In this document: piece by piece, positions 8,483 through 17,674 of the stretch
Numbering within the stretch: position 1 is the first letter of the stretch
Layout of the letters: each line of letters starts with the position of its first letter
From: an uncultured Pelagibacteraceae bacterium
GTDB taxonomy: Bacteria; Pseudomonadota; Alphaproteobacteria; Pelagibacterales; Pelagibacteraceae
Direction: 5' to 3'
DNA: 64,000 nt
Assembly: GCA_902517865.1 (NCBI GenBank)
Contig: CABYDT010000003.1
Span: 1 to 64,000, forward strand
Made by a program: the position numbers and the translations under genes
The notes under the pieces: generated by a model
The model's database searches: none
The model's input: the letters and a program-made list of their open reading frames with translations, nothing else
Told to the model about the DNA's origin: nothing

Positions 8483-9067
8483 CTAGGAATTTTCTTTATT
8501 AAATTCATCGTGAGATGTTCTCATTAAAACTTTTTCTGTTTCCTCAGCCACAACTTCTCTATCAGGCCAATGACCTGTTTGAATACAAATTATAGCTCTA
8601 CAAACCTCTCCTATACCTTGAATTGTTAATAGAACGCCTGCAGCTGGTATCATAGATTTTGCCATATAAATTTGTATTTGTGCTGGACTATTCCAACTTG
8701 TCTCTTTTATTTTCCACGCAAGTGCAGCGTATTCATATCCATAAAAAGCGAGTGCTAAAACTCCAGGGAAGAAAAATATAAAATATAAAACTAAATCAAT
8801 GTATCCTTGGGTCTTAGGTTTAAACAACCTATAAATCACGTCGCCTCTAACATGTGCTTCGGTTGCAAGACAATATGCACCCGACATCATTAATATTGCT
8901 CCATACATTTGTAAACTAAAATCAAAATTCCACAAAGTTGGTGCATTAAAAGCGTAGGCCATAACTACCTCGTAAACAGTCCCACCCATTAATATAACAA
9001 TACACCATGAAAAAGCTTTTCCAACTGAGGTGCTCAATTTGTCAGCAAAAATTATGAATTTTCTCAT
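8483..9067 (-). CDS. dctQ: TRAP transporter small permease subunit DctQ
   Basis: Small membrane subunit, 194 aa, with four predicted helices and the conserved ATEAHVRGDVIYRLF motif between helices 2 and 3, which is characteristic of DctQ. It couples the binding protein to DctM. It ends 12 bp before dctM. A strong stem-loop lies between it and the binding-protein gene upstream and probably lowers its expression relative to dctP. Confidence 0.93.
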   Translation of the reverse strand: MRKFIIFADKLSTSVGKAFSWCIVILMGGTVYEVVMAYAFNAPTLWNFDFSLQMYGAILMMSGAYCLATEAHVRGDVIYRLFKPKTQGYIDLVLYFIFFFPGVLALAFYGYEYAALAWKIKETSWNSPAQIQIYMAKSMIPAAGVLLTIQGIGEVCRAIICIQTGHWPDREVVAEETEKVLMRTSHDEFNKENS

Positions 9068-9090
9068 CTTTAAAATATTTATAATAGTAA

Positions 9091-9120
9091 AAAAAAGGGG
9101 GCAATAAAACCCCCTTTTTT
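9091..9120 (-). terminator. Stem-loop between dctP and dctQ (leaky terminator / mRNA stabiliser)
   Basis: An 11-bp perfect inverted repeat, A6G5 (9091-9101) and C5T6 (9110-9120), with an 8-base loop. On the minus strand the stem is followed by a run of eight T. It lies just after the dctP stop (9146) and before the dctQ start (9067). Such elements after binding-protein genes commonly allow more binding protein than permease; that role is inferred. Confidence 0.85.
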
Positions 9121-9145
9121 TAAATCTTTAAATAATTAAGATTTA

Positions 9146-10303
9146 TTAGATCTTAACTTTACCTATTGGTCCAAACTCAGTTTCATAAGCTAATTTGTAG
9201 TTCGGTTGATTCATCAACAGATACTTCATAGTTCTTTTAGCGTATTTCTTCTGAGAAGCGATAATTTTCGCAAAGAAAGGATCTTTCTTCACAAAGTCTC
9301 CTATGACTTTGTCCCAACCTTTTAATTGCTGAGCTAATATCGCATCAGATGTTTGATACACGTTTACTTTATGCTTATTCATAAGTTTTGACAAATCAGC
9401 AGAATATCTACTTAATGCTTTAAAGTAGTTATCAGTATTTGCAGCGTAAGCAGCGTTCTTTAAAATAGACTGATGAACAGGTGATAAGCTATTAAACTTT
9501 TTCTTGTTCATAGGTATTTCGAACATCTCCTGAGATTGGTGGAAGCTACCTAAGTGATAATGCTTAGATACATCTTGCATACCAAACTGTGAGTCTGATG
9601 TAGGATTGTTAAATTCAGCCGCTTCAATTAAACCAGTTTTCATTGCTGGTTGAATTTCACCACCTGGTAATTGTCTTACGACCATTCCCATTGCAGTTAA
9701 AACGTTAGTAGCCAAACCTACTGTTCTATACTTCATACCTTTAACATCAGAAACTTTTGTTACGTTCTTCTTGAACCATCCAAAAGGCTGTGCTGGCATA
9801 GGCATATGAAAGAAACCAATATAATTATATCCTACTTTAGCAAGAGTTTCGTCATATAGTTTTCTTCCTCCACCATACTCAATCCATGCCATAACTTCTT
9901 GAGATGACATTCCGTATGAAGGACCCGTTCCAAAAAGAGAAGCCGCTGGATTTTTACCGTACCAATATGCTGTCACCCAGTGACCCATATCAACAACTCC
10001 AGAACTTACGGCTTGTCCTATTTCTTTAGTCTTAACTACTGCTCCAACTGGCTGCAAATCAATTGACAGGCTTCCACCTGACATCTCCTTAACCATTTTG
10101 CAGTAATCGCCGGCCATTTCAAAAAAGATATTTGCTCCTGATGGCCATGCTGCTTGCATTTTCAGCTTAACACTTTTAGCGTGTCCAGCTGACCAAGCTG
10201 CAACGTTTGGCATAGCAACTGTAGCTGCTGCTGCTGCACCTGTAACTGCTGCTGCTTTAAAAAATTTACGTCTTGATTTAGACGCAATGTTTTTTTTCGA
10301 CAT
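9146..10303 (-). CDS. dctP: TRAP transporter substrate-binding protein (DctP, TakP-like), Tat signal
   Basis: Periplasmic binding protein of the TRAP system, 385 aa. The N-terminus carries a twin-arginine signal, SRRKFFKAAAVTG, then an alanine-rich stretch and a likely AWSA cleavage region. The mature protein resembles the TakP branch, which binds small 2-oxo or 2-hydroxy acids: GAVVKTKEIGQAVSSGVVDM, GPSYGM, EYGGGRKLYDE and KYRTVG, whose Arg is expected to hold the carboxylate. I chose ATG at 10303 because GGGAG lies 8 bases before it; an in-frame ATG 15 bp upstream overlaps that site. It is the first gene of the TRAP unit, behind a terminator. Substrate assignment is inference from family and neighbours. 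Confidence 0.92.
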   Translation of the reverse strand: MSKKNIASKSRRKFFKAAAVTGAAAAATVAMPNVAAWSAGHAKSVKLKMQAAWPSGANIFFEMAGDYCKMVKEMSGGSLSIDLQPVGAVVKTKEIGQAVSSGVVDMGHWVTAYWYGKNPAASLFGTGPSYGMSSQEVMAWIEYGGGRKLYDETLAKVGYNYIGFFHMPMPAQPFGWFKKNVTKVSDVKGMKYRTVGLATNVLTAMGMVVRQLPGGEIQPAMKTGLIEAAEFNNPTSDSQFGMQDVSKHYHLGSFHQSQEMFEIPMNKKKFNSLSPVHQSILKNAAYAANTDNYFKALSRYSADLSKLMNKHKVNVYQTSDAILAQQLKGWDKVIGDFVKKDPFFAKIIASQKKYAKRTMKYLLMNQPNYKLAYETEFGPIGKVKI

Positions 10304-10322
10304 GTTTTTTTCTCCCATGTTA

Positions 10323-10334
10323 GTTAAATTTAAC
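10323..10334. promoter_or_regulatory. 12-bp perfect palindrome upstream of dctP (GTTAAATTTAAC)
   Basis: A perfect palindrome 20 bases before the dctP start codon, in the only possible promoter region of the TRAP unit (10304-10369). It could be an operator. Its outer bases GTTA...TAAC match the palindrome upstream of the symporter at 38961. In AT-rich DNA such a site can arise by chance. Confidence 0.35.
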
Positions 10335-10369
10335 TGGTTTGATTAAAGCAAATCTTTGATGATGTGTCC

Positions 10370-10394
10370 AAAAAAAAAAGTTGTATATAACAAC
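10370..10394 (-). terminator. Rho-independent terminator after the hydroxyacid dehydrogenase gene
   Basis: On the minus strand GTTGT and ACAAC (10394-10390 and 10384-10380) pair around a TATAT loop and are followed by ten T. It begins about 10 bases after the stop of the dehydrogenase gene and separates the glycolate operon from dctP. The stem is short, so termination may be partial. Confidence 0.7.
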
Positions 10395-10404
10395 CTCAAG
10401 TTGA

Positions 10405-11361
10405 TTAATTTACCTGATCTTTAGGTTTAACTGAATTATTTAAAAATTGATCTAAATTATTAATTGCTCTTTCTCCCATCGCAATTCTAGTTTTTTTAGT
10501 TGCACTGCCAAGATGGGGCAAGAGAAATAGATTTTTTAATTTTAAATATTCCTCATTAATTTGTGGCTCACCATTATAAACATCCAATCCTAATGCAAAT
10601 ACTTTTCCAACACGAATTGCATCCAGCATATCTTTGTCATTTATAATTTCACCACGAGCAGCATTAGCTACTACCGCGCCATCTGGAAGATATTTTAATG
10701 TTTCTTTATTTAATAAATTAGTATTATCCTTGCCACCTGGGCAATTTATCGACAAAAATTCGCTTTGGCTTAACAAATCTTTTAATTGCTCATGAAAAAT
10801 TGCTCCCTTTTCTAAATTTTCAGGAAGCCTACTTCTATTGTGATAATGAATTTCCATACCAAATCCTCTAGCAATATCTGCTACAGCTCTTCCAATTCTT
10901 CCCATACCTAGAATACCAAGCTTTTTATTTGTCATTTGTTTACCTATCAAAAAATCCGAGGACCACTCCCAATTTTTGTTTTCAGCAAATATTCTGCCCT
11001 CATAAGCTCTTCTTGAAGCACCTAATAGTAACAGAATTGATACTTCCGCAGTTGCTTCAGTTAAAACCTCCGGAGTATTAGTAACTAGTATTTTTTTTTT
11101 ATTAGCAGTATCAATATCTATGTTACCAAAACCGACCGCGTAATTTGCAATTATTTTAATACTATCTGATAATTTATTTAACAAATCGGCATGAAAATTA
11201 TTATTTGGAAAAGTTAAAATACCATCACAGTCTATACTCATTTTAATGATATCGTTATCTGATAGATTTTTATCTGATTGGTTATGAATTACATGAAATT
11301 TACTTTGTATATCGATAAAATTTTCTTCGATCAATTTTCTGGTAATTAGAACTTTTTTCAT
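10405..11361 (-). CDS. D-2-hydroxyacid dehydrogenase (glyoxylate/hydroxypyruvate reductase-like)
   Basis: A 318-aa NAD(P)-dependent D-isomer-specific 2-hydroxyacid dehydrogenase. The nucleotide-binding motif GILGMGRIGRAVA lies near residue 150. The catalytic Arg is in NAARGEIIND, the Glu in GLDVYNGEP and the His in LLPHLGSATKKTR. It overlaps glcF by 4 bp. Given the glycolate oxidase genes, reduction of glyoxylate or hydroxypyruvate is the likely role, but the exact substrate is not fixed by sequence. Confidence 0.88.
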   Translation of the reverse strand: MKKVLITRKLIEENFIDIQSKFHVIHNQSDKNLSDNDIIKMSIDCDGILTFPNNNFHADLLNKLSDSIKIIANYAVGFGNIDIDTANKKKILVTNTPEVLTEATAEVSILLLLGASRRAYEGRIFAENKNWEWSSDFLIGKQMTNKKLGILGMGRIGRAVADIARGFGMEIHYHNRSRLPENLEKGAIFHEQLKDLLSQSEFLSINCPGGKDNTNLLNKETLKYLPDGAVVANAARGEIINDKDMLDAIRVGKVFALGLDVYNGEPQINEEYLKLKNLFLLPHLGSATKKTRIAMGERAINNLDQFLNNSVKPKDQVN

Positions 11362-12659
11362 GATTTAATTGAATCTGGTTTTTTACCACCTGTATACCAA
11401 TCTAAAAGTTCTATCGTGTGTAGAATGGGTATTTTTGTGCCCATTGAAATTTGTTTAATGCACCCAACATTTCCAGTTGCAACAAAATCTGGATTTATTT
11501 TTTGAATATTATTTACTTTTCTCTTTAGTAATTCTTCGGCTATTTCTGGCTGCATTAAATTATAGGTACCTGCAGAGCCACAGCAGATATGCCCATCGGG
11601 TATTTCGTAAATATGGTTACCCGTTTTATTTAATAATTTCACAGGTTGTTCATGAACTTTTTGTCCGTGTTGCATTGAACAAGCTGAGTGATAAGCAACT
11701 CTATATTTTTTTTTCTTTGAGCTTTCAATAAAGTCTAATTTAATTGACTCGTCTAAATACTCTGTAATATCTTTTGTTAATTTACTTATCATTTTAGCTT
11801 TTTTCCTGAATTTTGGATCAGCATGATTTCTAAAAATAAATCCATAATCTTTTAAAGTTGTTCCACATCCTGATGTATTAACTAAAATTGCATCTAGATT
11901 TTCTTTTTCATAAAGATCGTGCCACTGCTTGATATTAAATTCGATTAATTTATGAGCAGATGCCTCTTTGCCCATATGATGTGTTAACGAACCGCAACAT
12001 TTTATGTCTTTTAATATGTGAACCTCTATACCATGCCTAGTAAGAATATTGATTGAAGAGTCATTTATTTCTGGAGAAATAACTTTCTGAACACAGCCTG
12101 TTAACAAAGCAACTTTTGACACAACTTTTGATTTTGGTTTGAATACAGGGTTGTTAGGTAATTTTGATTTTGGAAATTCTTTAGGCATAAATTTAACCAT
12201 TTTTTTAATATTACTTGGAGCTAAAAACATCAGAGGACGAAAAATGTTAGTCACAACACCAATTAACTTAAACAAAACTGGATTTGGTAAAACGATGGCT
12301 AAAATATTTCTAAGCAACCTTTGGAAAATTGGTCTTTTATAAGTTCTTTCAATATGATTTCTGCCATGATCTATCAAATGAAGATAATCAACGCCGGCAG
12401 GACATGTTGTTAAGCAAGCATAACACGACAAACATTGGTCAATATGTTTTGTAATTTTAGCATTTGCGGGTTTATTATTTTCCAACATATCTTTTATCAA
12501 GTAAATTCTACCCCTGGGTCCGCTCAACTCGTCGCCTAATATTTGAAATGTTGGGCAAGTAGCATTGCACATACCACAATGTACACATTTTCTTAAAATC
12601 TTTTCTGAAGTATTAATTTCTGGATTTTCAAGCTGGTTTTTTTTAAAATTTGTTTGCAT
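11358..12659 (-). CDS. glcF: Glycolate oxidase iron-sulfur subunit GlcF
   Basis: Electron-transfer subunit of glycolate oxidase, 433 aa. Two 4Fe-4S motifs are seen at the N-terminus, CVHCGMCNATCP and CLSCYACLTTCP, followed by two cysteine-rich CCG domains (KCCGSLTHHMG and HICCGSAGTYN). It takes electrons from the flavin subunits GlcD/GlcE to the respiratory chain at the membrane. The start overlaps the glcE stop by one base, so translation is probably coupled. Confidence 0.94.
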   Translation of the reverse strand: MQTNFKKNQLENPEINTSEKILRKCVHCGMCNATCPTFQILGDELSGPRGRIYLIKDMLENNKPANAKITKHIDQCLSCYACLTTCPAGVDYLHLIDHGRNHIERTYKRPIFQRLLRNILAIVLPNPVLFKLIGVVTNIFRPLMFLAPSNIKKMVKFMPKEFPKSKLPNNPVFKPKSKVVSKVALLTGCVQKVISPEINDSSINILTRHGIEVHILKDIKCCGSLTHHMGKEASAHKLIEFNIKQWHDLYEKENLDAILVNTSGCGTTLKDYGFIFRNHADPKFRKKAKMISKLTKDITEYLDESIKLDFIESSKKKKYRVAYHSACSMQHGQKVHEQPVKLLNKTGNHIYEIPDGHICCGSAGTYNLMQPEIAEELLKRKVNNIQKINPDFVATGNVGCIKQISMGTKIPILHTIELLDWYTGGKKPDSIKS

Positions 12660-13861
12660 TAGATACCTGCGTACATTTTACCTGGATTTAAAATTAGGTT
12701 TGGGTCAAAGCTTTTTTTTATTTTCGATGACAAAATTTTAAAATTAGTATCACCGCATGTCAAGAATTCTTCCGTTCTCCTATAATTATCATCTGATTTA
12801 TAAATCGTTAGATGACCATTGTTTTTAACAGAAAATATCCTCATTTTTGAAATAGTCTCTATGTCTTTAGTAGAGAGCCAAATTAATCCTCCAGCCCAAT
12901 CTATAAAATATTTAATATCATTTGAAAATTTGCTTAAAAATTCCGATGCATTAGTTATTGGTAGCGATAATTTACATACAATTTCATTTATATTTTTAAA
13001 CAGCTCAAGATTTTTACTTAAGTTCCAAAAAGCTTTTGATTGAAATATATCAAGCACAGAGTAATCTGATGCTACAAATATTTTTCTTAATTGTTGAATT
13101 CTCTCTTGAACTGAAGTTTTTGGCCCTTCTACTCTTAATGACAAAATTGAATTATTTTGTTTAACATCATTCAATCTAAAAAATCCAGTGTTATCAGCTG
13201 GATAAAAACACGCTCCTGATATTTCAAGCGATGTGTCCATAGCTGTTGAAAAAAAATTTATCGCCTCATTATGAGTAAGCCCATATATACAAAAAGTTTC
13301 TTGATACTCATATTTAGGTAAAACTTTTAATGTAACCTCTGTCAGGGCGCATAAAGTACCGTATGAACCACTAACTAACTTACTTAAGTCATAACCTGTT
13401 ACATTCTTGACTACCGTGCCTCCAGATTTTATTTGTTCACCAGATCCATTTATTGCTTTAAAGCCTAACAAGTGATCTCTTAGTGCACCAATTTTGAATC
13501 TTCTAGGACCTGATAGATTACAAGCAACAACTCCTCCTATTGTTCCGCCTCGTGACTTTCCCTCATATAAAAACCCTAAATCCATTGGTTCAAAACCAAA
13601 GGTTTGATTTTTACTATCCAGAGTATTTTCAATTTCCTCTAGAGAAGTTCCTGCTTTAACTTTTATATAAAGTTCTTCTGGAAAATATTCTATAATTCCA
13701 TTAATATTTTCTAAACATAACGTTTTTGAGCATTGAATTACTCTTCCAATTTTTTTAGAATTATTACCAATTATTTCAATTGGAGATGAGTCTTTGTGAC
13801 ATTCATAAATAAAGTCGCTAACTTCTTTTTCATTTACCGGGGAGTAAATATCATTCATCAA
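12659..13861 (-). CDS. glcE: Glycolate oxidase FAD-binding subunit GlcE
   Basis: A 400-aa FAD-binding subunit of glycolate oxidase. The PCMH-type FAD domain shows GGTIGGVVACNLSGPRR and GGTVVKNVTGYDLSKL, both typical of GlcE. The C-terminus ends with the family LNPGKMYAGI motif. It overlaps glcD by 4 bp upstream and glcF by one base downstream, giving an unbroken glcD-glcE-glcF operon. Confidence 0.94.
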   Translation of the reverse strand: MMNDIYSPVNEKEVSDFIYECHKDSSPIEIIGNNSKKIGRVIQCSKTLCLENINGIIEYFPEELYIKVKAGTSLEEIENTLDSKNQTFGFEPMDLGFLYEGKSRGGTIGGVVACNLSGPRRFKIGALRDHLLGFKAINGSGEQIKSGGTVVKNVTGYDLSKLVSGSYGTLCALTEVTLKVLPKYEYQETFCIYGLTHNEAINFFSTAMDTSLEISGACFYPADNTGFFRLNDVKQNNSILSLRVEGPKTSVQERIQQLRKIFVASDYSVLDIFQSKAFWNLSKNLELFKNINEIVCKLSLPITNASEFLSKFSNDIKYFIDWAGGLIWLSTKDIETISKMRIFSVKNNGHLTIYKSDDNYRRTEEFLTCGDTNFKILSSKIKKSFDPNLILNPGKMYAGI

Positions 13862-15345
13862 AATCTTGGCAAATCAGGGAATTTAGTTTTGCCTTTGTGG
13901 ATGTGTATTCTTCCTTCTTCGGCGCATCTATGAAGAATAGGATAAACTTTTCCAGGATTTAATAAATTTTTCTTATCGAAAGCTTTTTTTAAACTTAGCT
14001 GTTGTTGAATATCGTTGTTATTGAACATTTCACACATGAGCTCTCTTTTCTCAACTCCAATACCGTGTTCACCAGACAAAACTCCACCAACTTTGACACA
14101 ATACTTTAATATATCAGCACCAAAATCCTCTGCTTTTTTTAATTCTTTAGGATCATTTGAATCAAACATTATTAGCGGATGTAAGTTGCCATCGCCCGCA
14201 TGAAAACAATTTGCAACTCTTAAATTATATTTTTTGGAAAGTTGATTAATATAACCCAAAACATCTGCTAGTTTATTTCTCGGGATAGACCCGTCCATAC
14301 AAATATAGTCTGGAGAGATAACTCCACAAGCCGAAAAGGCAGCTTTTCTCCCTTTCCAGAATTTCATTCTTTCTTCATCGCTATTACTTGCTTTATTGTA
14401 ACTCGCCTTATTCATTTTAGCTATATCTAGAACCTTTTGTATCATAGCCTCTACCTCGCTTGCTGTTCCGTCAATCTCCACTATCAAGAGTGCTTCTACG
14501 TCTCTAGGATAACCAGCTTTCGCATAATTCTCAGTAGCAATTATAAGAGGTTTGTCCATAATTTCCATGCCAGCAGGAACAATACCCTTTGATATAACAT
14601 CAGATACACAACTTCCTGCATCCTCTATTGAGTTAAATCCAATCAAAACGGCTCTTACTGCTTCTGGTTTTTTTAAAATTTTAACTGTTGCCTCAGTGAC
14701 GACACCAAGTAAACCTTCAGATCCCATAAAAACGCCCAGTAAATCATATCCTTCAGAATCTAAATGTTTTCCACCAATCCTTAATATTGTTCCATCTATT
14801 AATACTATTTCAACTCCAAGAACATTATTGGTAGTTGTTCCATACTTTAACGAGTGCACACCACCAGAATTCTCTGCAATATTTCCCCCGATTGAACACG
14901 CTAACTGACTCGAAGGATCAGGTGCATAATAATATCCTTGATCTTGAACTGCTTGAGTTATGGCTAAATTAGTAACACCAGGTTGAGTAACTACACATCT
15001 ATTTTTAAAATCCTTTTCTAGTATCTTATTGAACTTACCCATGCTCATGAGGACGCAATCTTTCAAGGGTAATGATCCTCCTGAAAGTCCAGTCCCCGCA
15101 CCTCTAGGAACAACTTTAATATTGTGCTGATAACAATATTTCAAGATTTCAGATACTTCTTTAGTATTTTCTGGTAAAACTACGGCAAGAGGTTTTTGCT
15201 TATATACATTAAGTCCATCAGTCTCATAGGGTCTCAGTTCATCGTTGTCAGACAAAACATTACATGTAAATCTATTCAATTCTTTAACAATTAATGATTT
15301 GTTATCTAGTATTTTTTGATCAGCTTCGGGTAAATGTAAAACCAT
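13858..15345 (-). CDS. glcD: Glycolate oxidase subunit GlcD
   Basis: Catalytic flavoprotein subunit, 495 aa, oxidising glycolate (and often D-lactate) to the 2-oxo acid. The FAD_binding_4 domain shows VPRGAGTGLSGGSLPL and IGGNIAENSGGVHSLKYGTT. The C-terminal FAD-oxidase domain includes NCFHAGDGNLHPLI and SGEHGIGVEKRELM with the active-site histidines. Together with GlcE and GlcF it forms a full complex. It starts 12 bp after the upstream aminotransferase gene. Confidence 0.95.
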   Translation of the reverse strand: MVLHLPEADQKILDNKSLIVKELNRFTCNVLSDNDELRPYETDGLNVYKQKPLAVVLPENTKEVSEILKYCYQHNIKVVPRGAGTGLSGGSLPLKDCVLMSMGKFNKILEKDFKNRCVVTQPGVTNLAITQAVQDQGYYYAPDPSSQLACSIGGNIAENSGGVHSLKYGTTTNNVLGVEIVLIDGTILRIGGKHLDSEGYDLLGVFMGSEGLLGVVTEATVKILKKPEAVRAVLIGFNSIEDAGSCVSDVISKGIVPAGMEIMDKPLIIATENYAKAGYPRDVEALLIVEIDGTASEVEAMIQKVLDIAKMNKASYNKASNSDEERMKFWKGRKAAFSACGVISPDYICMDGSIPRNKLADVLGYINQLSKKYNLRVANCFHAGDGNLHPLIMFDSNDPKELKKAEDFGADILKYCVKVGGVLSGEHGIGVEKRELMCEMFNNNDIQQQLSLKKAFDKKNLLNPGKVYPILHRCAEEGRIHIHKGKTKFPDLPRF

Positions 15346-15357
15346 AATATGTATATA

Positions 15358-16518
15358 TTAAATAATTTTTTTAATTTTCTCCAATGATTTTTCTATATTC
15401 TCATAACTATTTGCATAGCTGAATCGTACAAAATCAGTGCAAGATTTGCCAAAACTAGTTCCAGGCACAATTGCCACACCTGCGGTGTTTAAGCATTTTT
15501 CTGCAAAAATCTCTCCATTCATACCTGTTTGGGCAACATTAGGGAAAACATAAAAAGCGCCTCCAGGTTTAATGCATTTAATACCTTTTATGCTATTTAA
15601 TCCATTTACTATAAGTTCTCTTCTTCTTGCAAATTCAGTCATCATATTATCTATAAACTCATCAGATCCCTCAAGCGCTGCCAAAGCAGCAACTTGGTTT
15701 GCAGCTGCTACGCACGAATAACTATTAATTGCCAATTTTGTAACTTTCTTAATTAATTTTTCTGGCCAAACACTCCATCCGAGACGCCAGCCGGTCATAG
15801 CGTATGACTTGCTCCAACCATCTAAGACAATCAATCTTTCGTAAATTTCTGGATAATTAAGAAGTGTCGGCATTTTTTTTCCGTCATAAATTTGCCTTGA
15901 GTATATTTCATCACTCAAAATACATACGTTTGGAAAATTTCTCAAACCTTCAACAAGCTTTTTTATTTCCTTTTCATCAATGAGTGCTCCTGTTGGATTT
16001 TGGGGATTATTTATTATTATCAATCGTGTCTTTTCGTTTATTAAATTTAAAACTTCACCAGCATCAAATGAAAAATTGTTTTCTTCCTTCAAATACATCG
16101 GAACAGCCTTTGATCCAGAATAATTAATCATCGACTTGTAAATTGGAAAACCAGGTTCAGGATAAATGATCTCGGAGCCTTCTTCTCCCAATAACATCAT
16201 TGTAAAAAAAATCGTAGGTTTACCACCAGGTGAAATAAATATTCTGGATGAATCAATTTTTATGTTATAAATTCTTTGGATATAATTTGATACGCCTTCC
16301 CTCAATTCTAATGTTCCACTAGGTTCAGTATAACCATGATAGCCATCATCAAGAGCTTTTTTACAAGAGTCAACAACATGCTTTGGTGTAGAGAAATCTG
16401 GTTGGCCAATGCCTAAATTTATAATTTCTCTTCCCTCACTTGCAAGCTTCTGGGCTTTAGACAAAATTTCGAAAGCCGACTCTGTTCCAAGTCGGGAATA
16501 ACGTTTTGATATTTTCAT
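15358..16518 (-). CDS. Class I/II aminotransferase (AspC-like)
   Basis: A 386-aa PLP enzyme of fold type I. It opens with KISKRYSRLGTESAFEIL and shows NLGIGQPDFSTP, NNPQNPTGALI, SDEIYSRQIY and the PLP-lysine motif DGWSKSYAMTGWRLGW, with the C-terminal Arg in VRFSYANS. It stands between glcD and the LldD-type oxidase. Transamination of glyoxylate to glycine, or of pyruvate, would fit the operon; aspartate is another option. Specificity is not readable from sequence. Confidence 0.88.
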   Translation of the reverse strand: MKISKRYSRLGTESAFEILSKAQKLASEGREIINLGIGQPDFSTPKHVVDSCKKALDDGYHGYTEPSGTLELREGVSNYIQRIYNIKIDSSRIFISPGGKPTIFFTMMLLGEEGSEIIYPEPGFPIYKSMINYSGSKAVPMYLKEENNFSFDAGEVLNLINEKTRLIIINNPQNPTGALIDEKEIKKLVEGLRNFPNVCILSDEIYSRQIYDGKKMPTLLNYPEIYERLIVLDGWSKSYAMTGWRLGWSVWPEKLIKKVTKLAINSYSCVAAANQVAALAALEGSDEFIDNMMTEFARRRELIVNGLNSIKGIKCIKPGGAFYVFPNVAQTGMNGEIFAEKCLNTAGVAIVPGTSFGKSCTDFVRFSYANSYENIEKSLEKIKKII

Positions 16519-16522
16519 TAAT

Positions 16523-17671
16523 TTACCTAAAAGCTATTTTGTTTTTATTCAATTCTCTTACAGATCTGCAACCCATTAAAGTCATATCTCTTTCAATTTC
16601 ACTTTTCATTTTTGTTAAAAGCATCTCAACTCCTATTTGTCCACCAGCGCTGAGCGCGTATAAATATGCTTTACCCATTGAACACGCTTTTGCACCAAGT
16701 GATAATGCTTTTAGAACGTGAGTTCCTCTTCTAATACCCCCATCTAAAATGACTTCAATTTTATCTCCGACTGCATTAACAATTTCTTGTAATTGATCAA
16801 AAGGTGCTCTTGAGCCATCCAGTTGTCTTCCTCCGTGATTTGAAATCATAATTGCGGTTGCGCCAATGTCTACCGCTCTTTTTGCATCTTCGACTGACAT
16901 TATTCCTTTCAATGCAAATGGTCCATTCCATCTTTTAATTGCGTACTCGGCATGTTTCCAATTCATTGTTCGATCAAACTGTTGATTAATATAGTCCATA
17001 ACTGACATTTCAATACTACTGCCTTTTTTTGTCATGTGTGAAACATTTTTTAATTCAAACTTTTCTCGCATTAGGTAATTTAAACTCCAATATGGGTGAG
17101 TTGCAAAACTCATTAAACTTGACATCGTCAATTTAGGAGGCGTAGCAAAACCAGTTCTATGATCTCGTTCTCTATTCCCAGCAACTATCGTATCTACAGT
17201 TAAACAAATTGCCTTAAATCCAGATCTTTTGCATCTATCAATTAAATTATCTGTTAAACCTTGGTCTTTATGAATATATAATTGAAACATTTTAGGGCCA
17301 CCAGAGGCATTTGAAACTTCTTCAATGCTTGTTGTGCCCATAGTAGATAAACTAAAAAAAGTTCCGAACTTTTCAGCAGCTTGTGCAGTCGCTCTCTCTC
17401 CTTCATGGTGATACATCCTATGCATTGCTGTCGGAGATAAAAATAATGGAAAATCTATCTTTTGTCCTAGTACTGTTGTAGAAAGATCTACATCACTCAC
17501 ATCTGTTAAGACATTTGGAACTAAATCACATTTGTTAAATGCTTCTGTATTTCTTTTTAATGTTATCTCATCGTCAGCACCACCATCAATGTAATGAAAT
17601 ATTGGACTTGGTAATTTTTTTTTTGCTAATAATCTAAAGTCATCAACATTATGACAATCTGATAGCCTCAT
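16523..17671 (-). CDS. lldD: FMN-dependent alpha-hydroxy-acid dehydrogenase (LldD-like)
   Basis: A 382-aa FMN TIM-barrel enzyme oxidising L-2-hydroxy acids such as L-lactate. Visible are FLSPTAMHRMYH, FQLYIHKDQ, LTVDT, LKGIMSVEDAKRAVDIG and the catalytic His motif ISNHGGRQLDG, then EVILDGGIRRGTHVLKALSLGA split over two turns of the barrel. It begins the minus-strand run with the aminotransferase and glc genes, 4 bp apart. L-lactate dehydrogenase is the best guess; a glycolate oxidase activity cannot be excluded. Confidence 0.88.
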   Translation of the reverse strand: MRLSDCHNVDDFRLLAKKKLPSPIFHYIDGGADDEITLKRNTEAFNKCDLVPNVLTDVSDVDLSTTVLGQKIDFPLFLSPTAMHRMYHHEGERATAQAAEKFGTFFSLSTMGTTSIEEVSNASGGPKMFQLYIHKDQGLTDNLIDRCKRSGFKAICLTVDTIVAGNRERDHRTGFATPPKLTMSSLMSFATHPYWSLNYLMREKFELKNVSHMTKKGSSIEMSVMDYINQQFDRTMNWKHAEYAIKRWNGPFALKGIMSVEDAKRAVDIGATAIMISNHGGRQLDGSRAPFDQLQEIVNAVGDKIEVILDGGIRRGTHVLKALSLGAKACSMGKAYLYALSAGGQIGVEMLLTKMKSEIERDMTLMGCRSVRELNKNKIAFR

Positions 17672-17674
17672 CGT

